Of a DNA stretch of 64,000 nucleotides, positions 13,651-26,141 are shown one piece after another. The notes below the pieces were generated by a model. The model saw nothing but the letters and a program-made list of their open reading frames with translations, ran no database searches and had not been told where the DNA came from. Origin of the DNA: Leuctra nigra. Lineage: Eukaryota; Arthropoda; Insecta; Plecoptera; Leuctridae. The stretch spans positions 48,819,411 to 48,883,410 of the forward strand of contig OW203762.1 of NCBI GenBank assembly GCA_934045905.1. Reading direction: 5' to 3'. The position numbers and the translations under genes are program-made. Position 1 is the first letter of the stretch. Each line of letters opens with the position of its first letter.

Positions 13651-13701
13651 GACGTGAAGAGGTTGTTAGTTGTTACTAACAACTAACAACCTCTTCACGT
13701 C
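13651..13701. repeat. Perfect 25-bp inverted repeat with 1-base loop
   Basis: GACGTGAAGAGGTTGTTAGT begins the left arm at 13651. The right arm (13677-13701) is its exact complement around a single C at 13676. An AT-rich run (ATATAATATATAATATATGA) follows. Confidence 0.95.
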
Positions 13702-14059
13702 ATAGCTCATAATATAATATATAATATATGACTGTGCTCATAATTATCAAACACCAACTATTGGAATTCAGAGCCTGATGAAGATGATAGAATAATCATC
13801 GAAATATTGTTTTAATGTGTTTTTAATAGGGAAGTCTCTTAGAATGTAGAATGAAATAAATAAGTTGATTTTTTTTAAATATACATGTTTCTGATCTCGA
13901 TGATCAAAAAATTTATTCTGTGGGATCAATAATCGTAGCAGCAAAGCTTTAATCAAATCTGTATGAAATGAGTCACTTATCGAGAGCGCAAGAACGACCT
14001 AAGGGACAATTGACGTCAAAAACGTGTATTGAATCACATAAACCCAATGTATAATCATG

Positions 14060-15000
14060 ATGTTGTACAAAAACAAAAACTTGTATATAGACTGCCAAGC
14101 ACCTTTCCCCCTTAAAGGATTGCGATCTAAAAGAAGGTCCCAGCAATAATATATTGTTGAAACATTTTCGCACTTAAAATTCGTGAAATCATTTCGCCCA
14201 GTTACTGCCGCCAAGCACGACATTATAAACCAAACATTGTGCCCAAATTTAAGATTGAGAAAATCTCTATGTGAACCATCATAGTATAAACTTTAAAACA
14301 ATTATAATCATTTAAAACGAAAAATAGAAAGTATTCAAATTTTAAAAACGTTAACAAAATCAATTTAAAAACATTTTTTTACATAACTTAAAATACAAAT
14401 AAAAAAAAATATTTAAAATTTAATTGAAAAAATTAAAAGTAAAAAAAATAAAAATAAAGCTTGGCGCATTGTGTCATGGAGGGGGCAACATAAAAAGAAG
14501 ATGTCGACCAACGAGACGACGATAGAAAGAAGGAATAAGAAGATGATGAAGGAGAAGAAGGAAGAAGTCAACATGACGGTGCAAAAACAATGCGCCAAGC
14601 TTTATTTGTATTTTTTTTACTTTTAATTTTTTTTTAATTTAATTTTAAATATTTTTTTTATTTGTATTTTAAGTTATGTAAAAAAATGTTTTTAAATTGA
14701 TTTTGTTAACGTTTTTAAAATTTGAATACTTTCTATTTTTCGTTTTAAATGATTATAATTGTTTTAAAGTTTATACTATGATGGTTCACATAGAGATTTT
14801 CTCAATCTTAAATTTGGGCACAATGTTTGGTTTATAATGTCGTGCTTGGCGGCAGTAACTGGGCGAAATGATTTCACGAATTTTAAGTGCGAAAATGTTT
14901 CAACAATATATTATTGCTGGGACCTTCTTTTAGATCGCAATCCTTTAAGGGGGAAAGGTGCTTGGCAGTCTATATACAAGTTTTTATTTTTGTACAACAT
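14060..15000. mobile_element. Foldback element, 412-bp arms
   Basis: Arms 14060-14471 and 14588-15000 are near-perfect inverted copies around a 116-bp purine-rich spacer. Outer ends read ATGTTGTACAAAAA; inner ends read GCTTGGCGCATTG. Both arms carry the same 50-odd-codon frame (MSCLAAVTGRNDF...) simply because they are copies. No transposase was found. The inner motif is shared with the foldbacks at 46141 and 53054. Confidence 0.9.
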
Positions 15001-15488
15001 GTCACATGAGGTAGAAGTTTATAGCAGCTTTCATTGATGATTGAGTGTTACCTGTCATTGCATTGTTAACGCCAACAACGTCACTTCTTGTCTAAAGTTT
15101 TCTGTTTTTCTTCCAATAGTTCCAAAGACAGTATAACGAAAGGGTCAATTTCTTTTGGTTGAATATGAGTTATCTCAACTTTTAAATTGTTAAAAGTTCA
15201 AAACTTTGAGTCATGTGAATAACGTAAATTGTAGGTGTATTGTTCCGGTGTAGACCGGAATTTGTGCGTCATCTCGTACTACGCATATTTGTTGCCAATT
15301 GGTAAACTGAAAGGTTCACGAAAGGATTGTAAATGCGTTTTCCTCAATTTTAAATTCTTCCAGGTTCACTTTTTTATGTCATATAACTCAATTGGTAAAG
15401 CGTGCAGATGTTTACAACACATTTTAAATAAAATCAGAATGGTTTTTGGAAGGCAATGTAACTTAAAAGAACAAAATTACTAAACTTT

Positions 15489-15617
15489 CCAGTTCCTGGA
15501 AACTTTCCAGGTAACTTTCTAGTTCTTTATTTGAACGGAACTAGGAACTGAAACTAGTTCCTTTTTGTTAAATGGAACTGGAACAAGTTCCTTGTTTGAG
15601 GAACTTACCCAACACTG
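15489..15617. mobile_element. Truncated hAT-type MITE (right end)
   Basis: GGAACTTACCCAACACTG (15600-15617) and the preceding GAACTAGTTCC-rich stretch match the right end of the element at 24965-25800. The matching left end (CAGTGTTGGG) was not found upstream. Confidence 0.7.
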
Positions 15618-16513
15618 CTGTTTAGTTATAGTCCCACCATGGATTATACCTCAATTTCTTCATCCAGCAGTTTGAAAACGTACCAAAAATGGGTGTATGC
15701 AGAATATTATGTATATTTAATTTTCTATTACATAGGGGTGGTTTCTTAAAATTTGGGGATGTTTGCGTAAGGGTGTAAGTACCGTACGGTATGGGTTATT
15801 TCAAATAGAATGTGTATATCAAATTTTGTTTGAGATCGGTCAAAGGGTGTATATGGAGTATATAAGTAAGAACGTTCATGCCAAGGAGCTTTTTCCTGGT
15901 TTATACATCGAGACACTTATACTTATTTTAAAGGAATAACGGCAAAGGATGTGGCCATTTGATACTGCCTTGTTGTGAAAATTGATTTTGAAGATTTCAA
16001 CCTAGAATTCCTTTAAGATTAACTATCTGAGCCACCTGGTGTTTATAGTGCTGGTGGGAAGGAGTAGGACGTATATCATTAACACAAAACACACCAACAC
16101 ACGAACAAACCAACAAAGAACGGTCAACCTGAATATACTGACTGATTGCCATGATACCAGAGAAGCTAAAGCACTATTTTTGCCGGAGAACAGTCACACA
16201 ATCCTAGATCACACGCTTATAAATTCCCTAAGGTGTCTACCGCTTCCATCGGTAGTATTTAAATAAAAATCAATGAACCTACACATATTTTGTTTAAATC
16301 TCACTAAACGACAATTAACATTAAAAAATCTCTATTGATTTAAAAATATATATATGATAACAATGAGAAAAAGTAGTAATACGAATCGTTTTTTTATCTC
16401 CTCGGTCCCATTCAGTGCGTATACCTATACATTTAAAAAAAACTGTTGCAAGTCAAGACTCAAGTGAAAAAAACATTGTTTAGGTAATAAAATATCACTT
16501 TATCCATTCTTAA
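15618..16513. other. Non-coding, no gene recognised
   Basis: AT-rich with short unrelated frames. No repeat boundary was seen. Confidence 0.5.
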
Positions 16514-16859
16514 AGGTGGGCTGTCATGGTCAACAAGTCGAAAATATTGTAGATATTGTAACCAAAAGTAGAATGTCGAAAACCCGAACGCGATGCGATG
16601 TTTGGTTCAGGCGCCAGAGCCCCGCGAAGTTTGAAAAACCTGGTTGTTGTGACGTAGGTCCCACCCAACCTTTACCAGCTTTTGCGGCTGAGTTGGGTGT
16701 GAATGACGCTTTTCTCACCCCCTATCCGTCTTCGTTGTGCTGTAACTTTGTTTAGGAATATCCTACAGAGCTCTGGTTTTCGCCGCTGTGATTGCATGCA
16801 TAATGTCATCATGTTTTTTGAATAATAAAAAAATGGGGCTCAACCGTGATAGCCCACCT
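16514..16859. mobile_element. 346-bp TIR element
   Basis: Terminal inverted repeats AGGTGGGCTRTCAYGGTY face each other at 16514 and 16859. The interior is less AT-rich and has frames on both strands but no domain. The superfamily was not assigned. Confidence 0.7.
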
Positions 16860-18154
16860 CATGTCATATACAAGCAAATGTTCAATTTCTTTTAAAATGT
16901 ACCAAATATAGTTATGAATGTAATTTATGAATAAGATTTTTCTAAATATATTTTGAATGAAATAGCTTTAAAGAAAAGTCCTTTACGAATACTAATTTTA
17001 CCCTGGGGAAGTCTTCTTCGAACGGGTTGTGTGCTTACTCATTATCTTGAAGTATACAATTTTACAATAAATAGTGTGAAAATAAGTTATTTGAAAATAC
17101 AATTGTGCTAGGAGACAGCCTCCTACTGCAGCAGAATCTATTATTCTATTATGTTACATTCCAAAACAAGTGTCATCTACGTACATTTGTATTTCTTTTG
17201 TGTCAAGACAACATAGGAAACCAAACCTCTGATAATCACAACACAACCCCCACCCCTTATCCACCAGCCACTGAATGTTTATCTCTAGATCTGAATGTGC
17301 TTTGTGTATTTTCCAAGCAATGGATTCACGATATTAATTGACCTTTTATTATTTGTTTATTGATTATGGTGTGTGTGTGTGGGGGGGGGGGGGGTGTTTA
17401 TGTGTTTATTACGCATAGATCATACAATCAATTAGTCTACCGGTCCTTATTCCTGATGATGATGGCATATTGTTGATACATCTAATTGATTTATTGTTTG
17501 CGTTTCGATATTTTAGACAGAATGAATTATTTCGTGCATTTAGGTAGGTATTCTTTTAAAAATGCCATTACATATTGTTGACATTGTTTGTAAACTCACA
17601 GACGGAAGATTCCGCGTGAGGCAATCGATTGGCGTCAGAATACAATACTATTGTTCATTGTGCGTAGTTAATCTATTATTCTTTATTCTACACAAAACGA
17701 AGTTTCCATACTCTCGAAACTGAAATAAATTTAGACATTATAATATTCATAGGTACGTGAAGTAGTAGAACTAAAGATTTCATTATGAAACGGAATCGAT
17801 GTCTGTTATTCGTTTGTTGTCTCAATACTTGGATATCCATAATAACTATCCAAACGAGTTTTCTCAAATGGTTGTTAGTACGTCATATTCTGTCGTCATA
17901 TTGAGGTATATTTGAGGTTTGAATCTTTCAATGTGACAAAATTATGATGTTCGTTCACCTAGAATTCTACGAGCGGCTAGAGACAGAAGGTGCTCCAGGC
18001 GGCGTAGGGCGAGCGCATAAGTTTTACTGGGCAGCCAGTAAACCCATAAAACTCTCTATGGGTAGACAAAGTCGAACTGGCGAAAATTAAAACTGGGCAA
18101 CTTAAAAAAATAACTCTATGGTTAGGCAGAATTAAAACTTGTAAAAATTTCTAA
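16860..18154. other. Non-coding; GT/poly-G microsatellite at 17370-17394
   Basis: Apart from the run of GT followed by about 15 G, nothing was recognised. Confidence 0.6.
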
Positions 18155-18236
18155 TAAAAAAGGACCACCCCGGCCGGAATCGAACCGGCGACCCCTAACA
18201 CCGTAAGCCAATGCACTGTCTATTGCGCCAACAGGA
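18155..18236 (-). mobile_element. tRNA-like SINE head with T-run terminator
   Basis: On the minus strand an A box (TGGCGCAATAG, 18230-18220) and a perfect B box (GGTTCGATTCC, 18186-18176) are followed by a TTTTTT run, as in Pol III units. The acceptor-stem halves do not pair, which argues against a working tRNA. Confidence 0.6.
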
Positions 18237-18509
18237 CGGCGATACTGAAAGCCGTTCGTAACCACTAAACTAGCAAATGGGCGAAGATTTCAACAAGACG
18301 CAATGTCGCTCGTCATACCTGCAGCATTACCTACGAACCTGATACTATCTGTGATCGCGATGGCAATCGGCGTGCCGCGATGGCGATGTTTCGGGTTATT
18401 GATGATCTACACAGCATCCCTCGACCTCTCATTTGAATATATATACTGGAAAGTATCATCGCTTACACAAATTAAAAAAGGATGATGTGAAAAAAAAGTT
18501 TTTCTAGGA

Positions 18510-18580
18510 TCGGGAATCGAACCCGTTATGCAGGAACACAAGCCAGCTGCCTCCGATAATTCAGCTATTCAGGCCGACAG
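18510..18580 (-). mobile_element. tRNA-like SINE fragment
   Basis: On the minus strand an A-box-like TAGCTGAATTA (18567-18557) and a perfect B box GGTTCGATTCC (18523-18513) are followed by a T-rich stretch on the 3' side. It has the same polarity as the unit 300 bases away, but a different body. Confidence 0.55.
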
Positions 18581-18599
18581 GGTATGGAGTTGACAGCGA

Positions 18600-18940
18600 A
18601 GCTGCTGTGTTGGTAGATGAAGGGGAAGAGCGGAACGCTTAATATTGATAAATTTTCCACTTCCGGTTTGAAATTTTTGTTTTTTCTTGAAGTGGAGTGT
18701 CTAGCAATACATTGTCTTTAATGTTGCCAAATTTCAAAACTGTCGATGGACCCGTTTGACTTTTGAAAAAAATTTAAATTTAAAATTGGATTAAATTCAC
18801 TTCCGGTCAAAATATTTCAGATTTTCTTTCAGAAGTACGCGTGAGAAGGGGGACTCTATGTGTCTACCAAATTTCAACTCTCTAGACCAAACCGTGCAAT
18901 CTGTAGAAAAGGGCAAGCAAATCGACGTGCCTAGCTAGCT

Positions 18941-18972
<32 letters not shown>

Positions 18973-19010
18973 CCAAAGTCAATCCTTGCATGTTTGAGGC
19001 CCAAAATTCA
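18600..19010. repeat. Interspersed-repeat relic with (CCAG)n run
   Basis: Repeated CACTTCCGGT and AAATTTCAA phrases resemble the 1.3-kb repeats at 46 and 53 kb. A CTAG/CCAG tetranucleotide run occupies 18931-18972. Confidence 0.6.
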
Positions 19011-19955
19011 CCCCGAAGGGATGATCGCAGCACCTTGATTTTTGGTTAGGTGTTGTCAGGTGGCTAAATATACCCGATAACCATGGTTTTCAACTTTCAT
19101 TTCTCACTGCATGTATGCCTGCCGATACCTCGTTTTGACCACTTAAGCCGTTGCTGTCTAAGTCTCTGGTAGTAGCTCGCACGTTGTAAGATAGAGCGGT
19201 GCTTGGCAGCGTCGAGCTAACGCCCGACTAGATGAGACCGGTTGCTGATAACATTGCTGTCTACGTCATAATCGTTCATGTTGTCCAACTCCGTTTTACC
19301 AGCCTGAATGCTAGGCGATATTTCAATGCGAGATTTGACAACGAAAATGACGGAGTAGACAAGGAAAACAAGTGTTGACATTTATCATTTTTTCTCTAGT
19401 TTTTAATTTAAACTTAAGAAAAAATGAGGAGACTTCCCTAGGAATCCAATAGTTGGTGTTTGATAATAAGTATACAAACTGGTATAGAATCTCTTCTTGT
19501 TTTAATATACTGTGCTCGTGCTGGTGTAATCATTGAATGTCATCGCGCAGGTATCACTAGCACTGACAGAGAGAGAAGCACGCTCAGAAATCAATGCTTA
19601 AAACAAACATAAACATCGCTTTCTCACTCCGCTGTCTCAGCACTCAGCGAGAATCTCCATAACGACGCAGCGCAAGTTCCTCTTCAATATTGTTCCGGCT
19701 AAAAGCACGGACTCGACTTGGCCAACTCCATCACGCGAGTCTCGCGAAATTACGTTTATAAATTGAATGGACGGCCAAGTTGGTACAATTTCAAACAATA
19801 AGTTGTGCATCTGGGGATACATACATCACGCAGAAAGTCATTGTATTTTACCACATTATGACAAAACATGTAGGTGTATGCTCAAAAGCAGCTTTCTTAG
19901 ATTTAGAGAACACATGCAGCAATGATATGATGTAGTGGATCAGAGCCCTTGATAG

Positions 19956-20081
19956 ATGTATGTGGATCCGGTGCGATCCGGATGAGGACAGCAAGTGCCT
20001 CGAAACGTCGCTGCGAACGGCCCTTTTCAGGGCCAGCACAAGCAACCAACAGAGCAAGAACCGCACCGGATCCACATACAT
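19956..20081 (+). repeat. Inverted repeat enclosing a histone-type 3' stem-loop
   Basis: Perfect 20-bp arms (19956-19975 and 20062-20081, core GTGGATCCGGTGCG) flank CGAAACGTCGCTGCGAAC and then GGCCCTTTTCAGGGCC (20019-20034). The stem-loop fits the histone mRNA 3' end consensus. No histone ORF is nearby. Confidence 0.75.
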
Positions 20082-21929
20082 GCAGCAATGTTGTGGAAAT
20101 CCATTTTCCATATCCTTATCCATTGGACGCCATTTTATTGCTACATTCGCTGAATGGTGTACAAAATCTACAATAAATCTATACTTTATGTTGCACTCAA
20201 GGTATAACTGCTTATTGTATTCGCTTTCGCATGCATTTTATTTTTCAGATATCTTATCATGTTTTACTACATATGTAAAAAGATAAATAGCAAAATCGAA
20301 CTTCTTCTAAACTATTTTTATAAGAAGCCAGAGTCAAGAATATTCTGAATGGGTATCTTGTTGCAGTGTGCGCCCTGCCACTTTATTCCGCGCAAGATGG
20401 CGTCTCATATCCCGTCTTATATTCCGTCTTATATCAAGGATGTAACACGGGACGGGACTTCATTGTGTAGAGAACACTCCTTTTCCATCACATTTAACAC
20501 GACGCGTTTGATTTTCTTTCAGCGTCGCGGCGCGGGTCAGAGGGGCGTCGTAAATCACGACTGCGGCGTCGCTTATTGTTACCACGAGCCACGTGACGAC
20601 GCCCAGCCCCGTTGCGACGCTCACCTGTGGTCAACTCGGCGTCATCTGACCGGACAACGGCGACCTCAAACCCCAACTAATTTCATTACAGCTCACGTCT
20701 ATTCCTTTAGTTTTGCTTCTTGCCCCAGAAGCAACTCCCACCAACAAACAAGGGTGAATTTGTAATCGCTGTGAAAGCTTCTCGACTTGATTCTAAGCAC
20801 CTTGTTTGAACCCTCGCTGGCCTCTTCAATCCCACTGGGCCGCGGCCAAATCACGCCACCCATTATCATAACTAAATCACGCAGCTACAACTTTTCGCAT
20901 TCCGGCTCGCTCGTTTCTTTCGAGCGTTCGAACTCCGCAAACTTTTATAACGGATTAGGCTTATTGCCGCTGTTCCGAGTTTTCCGACGAGTATCGGGAA
21001 AGTAACGATCGTTGATAAGATGGTAGATAATCGCAAGCAAACCAACAAGCAATGGAATCAGTTCGCTGAACTTGCAGCTTCAATTTCAGAACTCGTTGCG
21101 ATTTGCCTGCGTCTGACTCCAATGCCAGTTGATCTTCGATTGCATCGGAAATCGTTTATTCTGATCTAGTTCGCATGATGGCTCATTATTGTCTCTTGGA
21201 GTCGAACCAAGTTAGCGAGAGCTTTTCAGACACACCACAATTATAAGTTTAAAGCGACCAAAATTATTTTAAATTAATTCATTGAATAGATACCATCTAA
21301 CAGATTATCGGTTGGCTTTCGTTTCCGAAATATTTCACATGCCCCCTTGGTTTTCTATAACTAGTTATGTAACATAGTTGTAAAATCACATTCCATGTTT
21401 TAGGAACCCCAGCCACCTATAATTTCTTAATTGAGCTATTGTAACCCAGAAACACATAATGGCTCAAGTAACAACAATGGGGAATTCAAGACTCTTATCA
21501 CCATGGCACGACTCTTTAGAAATGAATATGCGGTGATGTCGACGTCAGTTATTAACTTCACATCGAAATTTCACATTTTCACATTTGGAGGTTCTTGTTA
21601 GATAAATATTTGCATCGAAAGCTCGGGACGAATGGTAATTGAAACGTTAAAGTGTCATAATACTGTCTCTGCGTTCTAATATCGCGACATGTAATATAAT
21701 TTCAAGCACTTCAACCGAGAGATTTTAAGTGTCTCCGCAAGTTTGATGTCTACATGAAAAGTGCATTAAATCCATCGCCATTGCGAACAAAATTGGTATT
21801 AATTAAAATCGTCTAACGAAGCCATTGTAAAACAAGAGCAGCGCGATGTCTGCGGTGTGATTAATGAAGCTCTGTAGTTGGAGACCGCGTGATCGATGCG
21901 TTGTGCATCTTGAGTGCAGCGCTGACCTG
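20082..21929. other. Non-coding, no gene recognised
   Basis: A moderately GC-rich patch at 20500-21000 has overlapping frames on both strands and one donor-like CACAG|GTGAGC on the minus strand (near 20613). No matching acceptor or domain was found. Confidence 0.45.
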
Positions 21930-22358
21930 CACATGATGCACATGATGCACATGATGCACATGATGCACATGATGCACATGATGCTCATGATGCACATGAT
22001 GCACATGATGCACATGATGCTCATGATGCACATGATGCACATGATGCTCATGATGCACATGATGCACATGATGCACATGATGCACATGATGCACATGATG
22101 CACATGATGCACATGATGCACATGATGCACATGATGCTCATGATGCACATGATGCACATGATGCACATGATGCTCATGATGCTCATGATGCACATGATGC
22201 ACATGATGCTTATGATGCACATGATGCACATGATGCTTATGATGCACATGATGCACATGATGCACATGATGCTTATGATGCTCATGATGCTCATGATGCA
22301 CATGATGCACATGATGCTCATGATGCTCATGATGCACATGATGCTCATGATGCTCATG
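21930..22358. repeat. 9-bp tandem array, about 48 units
   Basis: ATGATGCAC repeats with variants ATGATGCTC and ATGATGCTT in clustered positions. Because 9 is a multiple of three, frames on both strands stay open (HMM/LMM on plus; HHV/HHE or CIM/SIM on minus). No protein is implied. Confidence 0.95.
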
Positions 22359-24964
22359 GACTATATGACCACTCGCAAGTGCCGCATTCAATGCAGCATT
22401 CAATTACAGAGACATTGCGACGACTCCAGTGCAGTTGCGACGTCAATCCATTATTCAAAACGCGTGCATTTAGCATCGTAACATCGTACAGAGAGACTGC
22501 AAAGATTTTTTTTATTTTGCACAAATCAGTTTTTCATATTTTACACGTAAAAATATTAAAAATTAATATTTTTTTCAAAAAATCACGAGAATTTACCGAA
22601 CGACACTGATTGTCAATTTTATATGAATATCGATGTAATGATTGAATATGAAATGATTGCAGTGCGAATGATTCGGTGCGAATCAATACATCAAGATGAT
22701 TGCAATCGAAATTGTTGCTAGTTTCAAATATTGCAAATATTAAAACGTACAGGGAGATAAACAAAAATCGGTCAGCAGCCCACCAGTCTCATATTCTGAA
22801 GAGATTACTGTATTAAATAAATATATTTAAGTAAGTACGAGATGTACAGTACAGTACAGTTGTACGAGTACAGTTAAATATTCATCTGAGAAGAGTGACA
22901 TAGTATTTTAGCCTGGGAAAAATTTCCCTCCAAACTTAATGTGACGTCATGTGCAAGAAGCCTATAGAAAACAGGAAGGAATCATGTTTTATTATTGATA
23001 AAAAATGTTTTAAATATAAATTGTCAATCTATTGCATGGAGTATTGAATATTCCATGGACATCCCTGCGTCAGACCATCAGATAGGGTGCAGATCGAGCA
23101 GACTGTCGAGTCACGTGGTTGATAGATGGAGCCACCGGGCAGAATGAATTATGCTCCACGCTCGAATACACTCAGTCGAGAGGATAATTTATACACTAAC
23201 AATTTGTCGGTCGGTCCGGGAAAGTGTGCTTTTCATCATTTTCTCCCCAAGTGAGAAGGGTGGAAATTGTTTTTAAAACGTCCGCGCTCTATTTGCAGCG
23301 AGCAATGAACATTTAGAACTCCTATTCTCGAGTGTAAATGTTTACAAAGTGTAATTCGCTCGAGTATATTTCCTCGAGAGCATTCTCTGCATCGCTCGAG
23401 ACTGGCGAGGCAATAACCAAGGTGCTTAGAACGCCGGGAATGCGGCCCCTGTCTCACTGCAGCAGAACAAAACGAAAGAGGTTCACTTCCAACTTCATCA
23501 TTTGGAACAATGAAAAGGAAATATTTGATATAGCTCCTCTGTTTTACGTTTTATTATATCAAACAAGAAGTCTCTGCTCAGGCGCCAAGCTAGTTTAAAT
23601 GTCGCTTTTACTTGTTGTTTTCCAGACTTTGACGTCATCAGCTGAGTGAGCAGACTGGCAGCGAGATGAATACATTCAACAAGCAGGGATAAGGGAATCA
23701 ATCTGTATGCACTTTCTTCTCTGCAAACCGATTGAATCTATAGAAGATTTTCTCCCCCATCGACTCATGTACCTACTCAGTTGGTGCGAACCGAAATAAA
23801 CTCCAGTAACTGAATTGGTTAACGCAATTATTCCGTCCAGTGTCCTCTATGTAGAGGCAAAGTTAACCATCTACATGACGTAGTCTAGTGAATCCTTGGT
23901 TCGATCCCCGGTCCCGTCAGCGAGCAGTCGCCGCCCTCGACACGGTAAGTGCATTATATTTCCTAATCCTGGCAGCACGAGATAGAGGACAACACAGAAG
24001 TTCTGGACTGCTCTGGTTTCTAATGCCCATTGCCTACACAAGACACATAACAGACGGGCTCAAAAGCGCACGAGCAAAACCATGTTGTTCGAGGTGGATA
24101 TGTCGTGTGGACGGCCATAAGAGATTTTCCTTTTCCTATCAGTGGATTTTCCACATTTATTGACTTTTTACACATGTCCATATAGATATCTGGAATATCA
24201 AACTGCATGAAAATTGTCTTAGAAACCAGAGCCTCTCAGATCATATCTATCGATCGATCTTCATAAAAGATAGAAATCACATTTTGTTATAATTTTTATG
24301 TTTTTCTTTAACGTCATCCCATATAAAACCCTGGTTATCATGACACATGGGGGATTTATATGGAGACATTCATTATAATGATCTTGTCCATTAGACAGTA
24401 TGGAACAAGCACTCTGTGATATGAGCGCGGGCACATATGTCGCGCAAGTCGCGCATGACGTAACAACATGGCTGTCAGACTTCTGCAGGATGCGAGAACC
24501 ACGCGTCATTGTGATCTTGCGAGCGAGTGCAGCAGCAGTCTACAGCAATGAACCGCAGCAAATCAAATCGATACACATCTTCTCGTGGGCTCCGGTCCTG
24601 AACCTCTTGACATTCTTAAGTCGTCTTCAACCCCGCACCCCTCTACCTACGCAAACGTAAACACTGAGGTCTTCGACTCTCGAGAATTTCAAAAAACGTT
24701 TATTTAGGTAATCTAATTCTCCTTCCTTGACATTGAGGGACCATCCACTTGTATTCCACTCACTGTACGCAAACATTTCACCCGAAACTCCACTATCCTC
24801 TACCCAACATCTCATATCTTACATGAATGAACAGATTAGACTTGCATCTACTGGAAATATCGCCCGTTCTTCTTGTGCGAGTAAACTAGCGAGTGTTCGC
24901 AAAGTTCCGCTCAAGTAGCGCGAGATAATGATCAGAAGCACCGCGCTGGTTCATTGCGCATCAC
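22359..24964. other. Non-coding, with a weak tRNA-like sequence at 23810-23910
   Basis: GGTTCGATCCC (23898-23908, plus strand) with an A-box-like TGGTTAACGCA about 80 bases upstream may be a SINE head with a long insert. Elsewhere there is nothing beyond short chance frames and a GTACA-rich run near 22845. Confidence 0.45.
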
Positions 24965-25800
24965 CAGTGTTGGGTAAGTTCCTTTTGAAAAGGAACTAGT
25001 TCCCGTTCTAAGTTCCTCGCCGAAAAAAGGAACTAGTTCCAGTTCCAGTTCCTTCAATAATGAAAGGAACTATTCCGTTCCTAGTTCCTTTATAAAAGGA
25101 ACTTAGTTCCTTTTAGTTCCTTTTTAAAGAAAGGTGTTATTTTAACTGGAATATTAAAAATTGCAATCTGCAAATTAAAAATTGAAAATTAAAAATTTAA
25201 TCACTATATCACAGCAGATTTGAAAAGATTATAAGAGAGATAAGATGATTCGTAAAAACTAAAAATTCAGTGGCGATGTGATGTGTCCTACCTACACAGT
25301 GATCGGAAAGGAAATGGGAGGAAGGAAACAAAGTAAAATCTAAAAAGACGACGATCTGAGATCTGAAATCTGTGTGCCTGCGCTTTGCACTTGTTCACGA
25401 GTCATTAGTCATTACTAGGAATGGAGTTCTTTGGTCTAAAGGGTTGGCCACGCGACTACAGGTAGATAGATGTCCATTGTGTTAGGGTAGGTGACGACTG
25501 GTTTGAGTTATTTTTAGCCAAATAGCCAATATTTTAGAACCTTGCCAAATAGCTAGAGGGACATCTTACTTCTGACAGAATTAATATGTTTGTAGACGAG
25601 TGCAGTTTTTCGGAATAAAAGTACATTCAAGTTTTAAACAAAGGAACTTAGCAAAAATCGTTACAGTTCCTCAAAAAAAGGAACTAAACCGTTCCATAGT
25701 TCCTCCCTAGAAAAAAGGAACTAAGACGTTCCATAGTTCCTAAGAAAAGGAACTAGTTCCTAGGAACGGAACTATTTCGTTCCGTTCCTACCCAACACTG
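24965..25800. mobile_element. 836-bp non-autonomous hAT-type element with intact TSD
   Basis: The ends are CAGTGTTGGGTA and TACCCAACACTG. Both are flanked by the 8-bp duplication CGCATCAC (24957-24964 and 25801-25808), the size hAT transposases make. Subterminal regions are packed with AGGAACTAGTTCCT-type palindromes. There is no transposase ORF. Confidence 0.92.
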
Positions 25801-26141
25801 CGCATCACATCCACGGCCTCCTGCGATATCAAACACTTCGCAGCCTCCTGGATCATCAGTCGCAGCTTTTCTTTCATCAACTTGGCTCTGCACATGTGTC
25901 GAGTCCACTTTTCATCATCAACCAAAGTGATACTGCGCACAAGCAGAACCAAGTTGATAGTTGCAATGTTAGAAGTTAAAAGTTGCTACGCTAGTCTGAA
26001 TGGCCTTTAGTACACAAAGATGGTCACTCGACAATTTAATTTACAAAATTTCAATCAAATCAATGAAAAATATTTGTTTTCTTTTGGGCTGCTTTTCCAA
26101 CGAGTTGATTGGGACATGATTGCCATGGAAACAACTAATTG

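Noticed and set aside
14837..15037. Duplicated small gene encoding MSCLAAVTGRNDF... in both orientations
   Set aside because: The two frames are the two arms of one foldback; identity reflects the inverted repeat, not coding constraint.
18155..18580. Functional tRNA genes
   Set aside because: A and B boxes are good, but acceptor-stem halves do not pair and the spacing is irregular. SINE heads fit better.
19949..20176. A histone gene next to the histone-type stem-loop
   Set aside because: No frame near either stem-loop resembles any core or linker histone.
20494..20676. Minus-strand exon ending at CACAG|GTGAGC
   Set aside because: A good donor but no acceptor with a pyrimidine tract upstream; the peptide is low-complexity Arg-rich.
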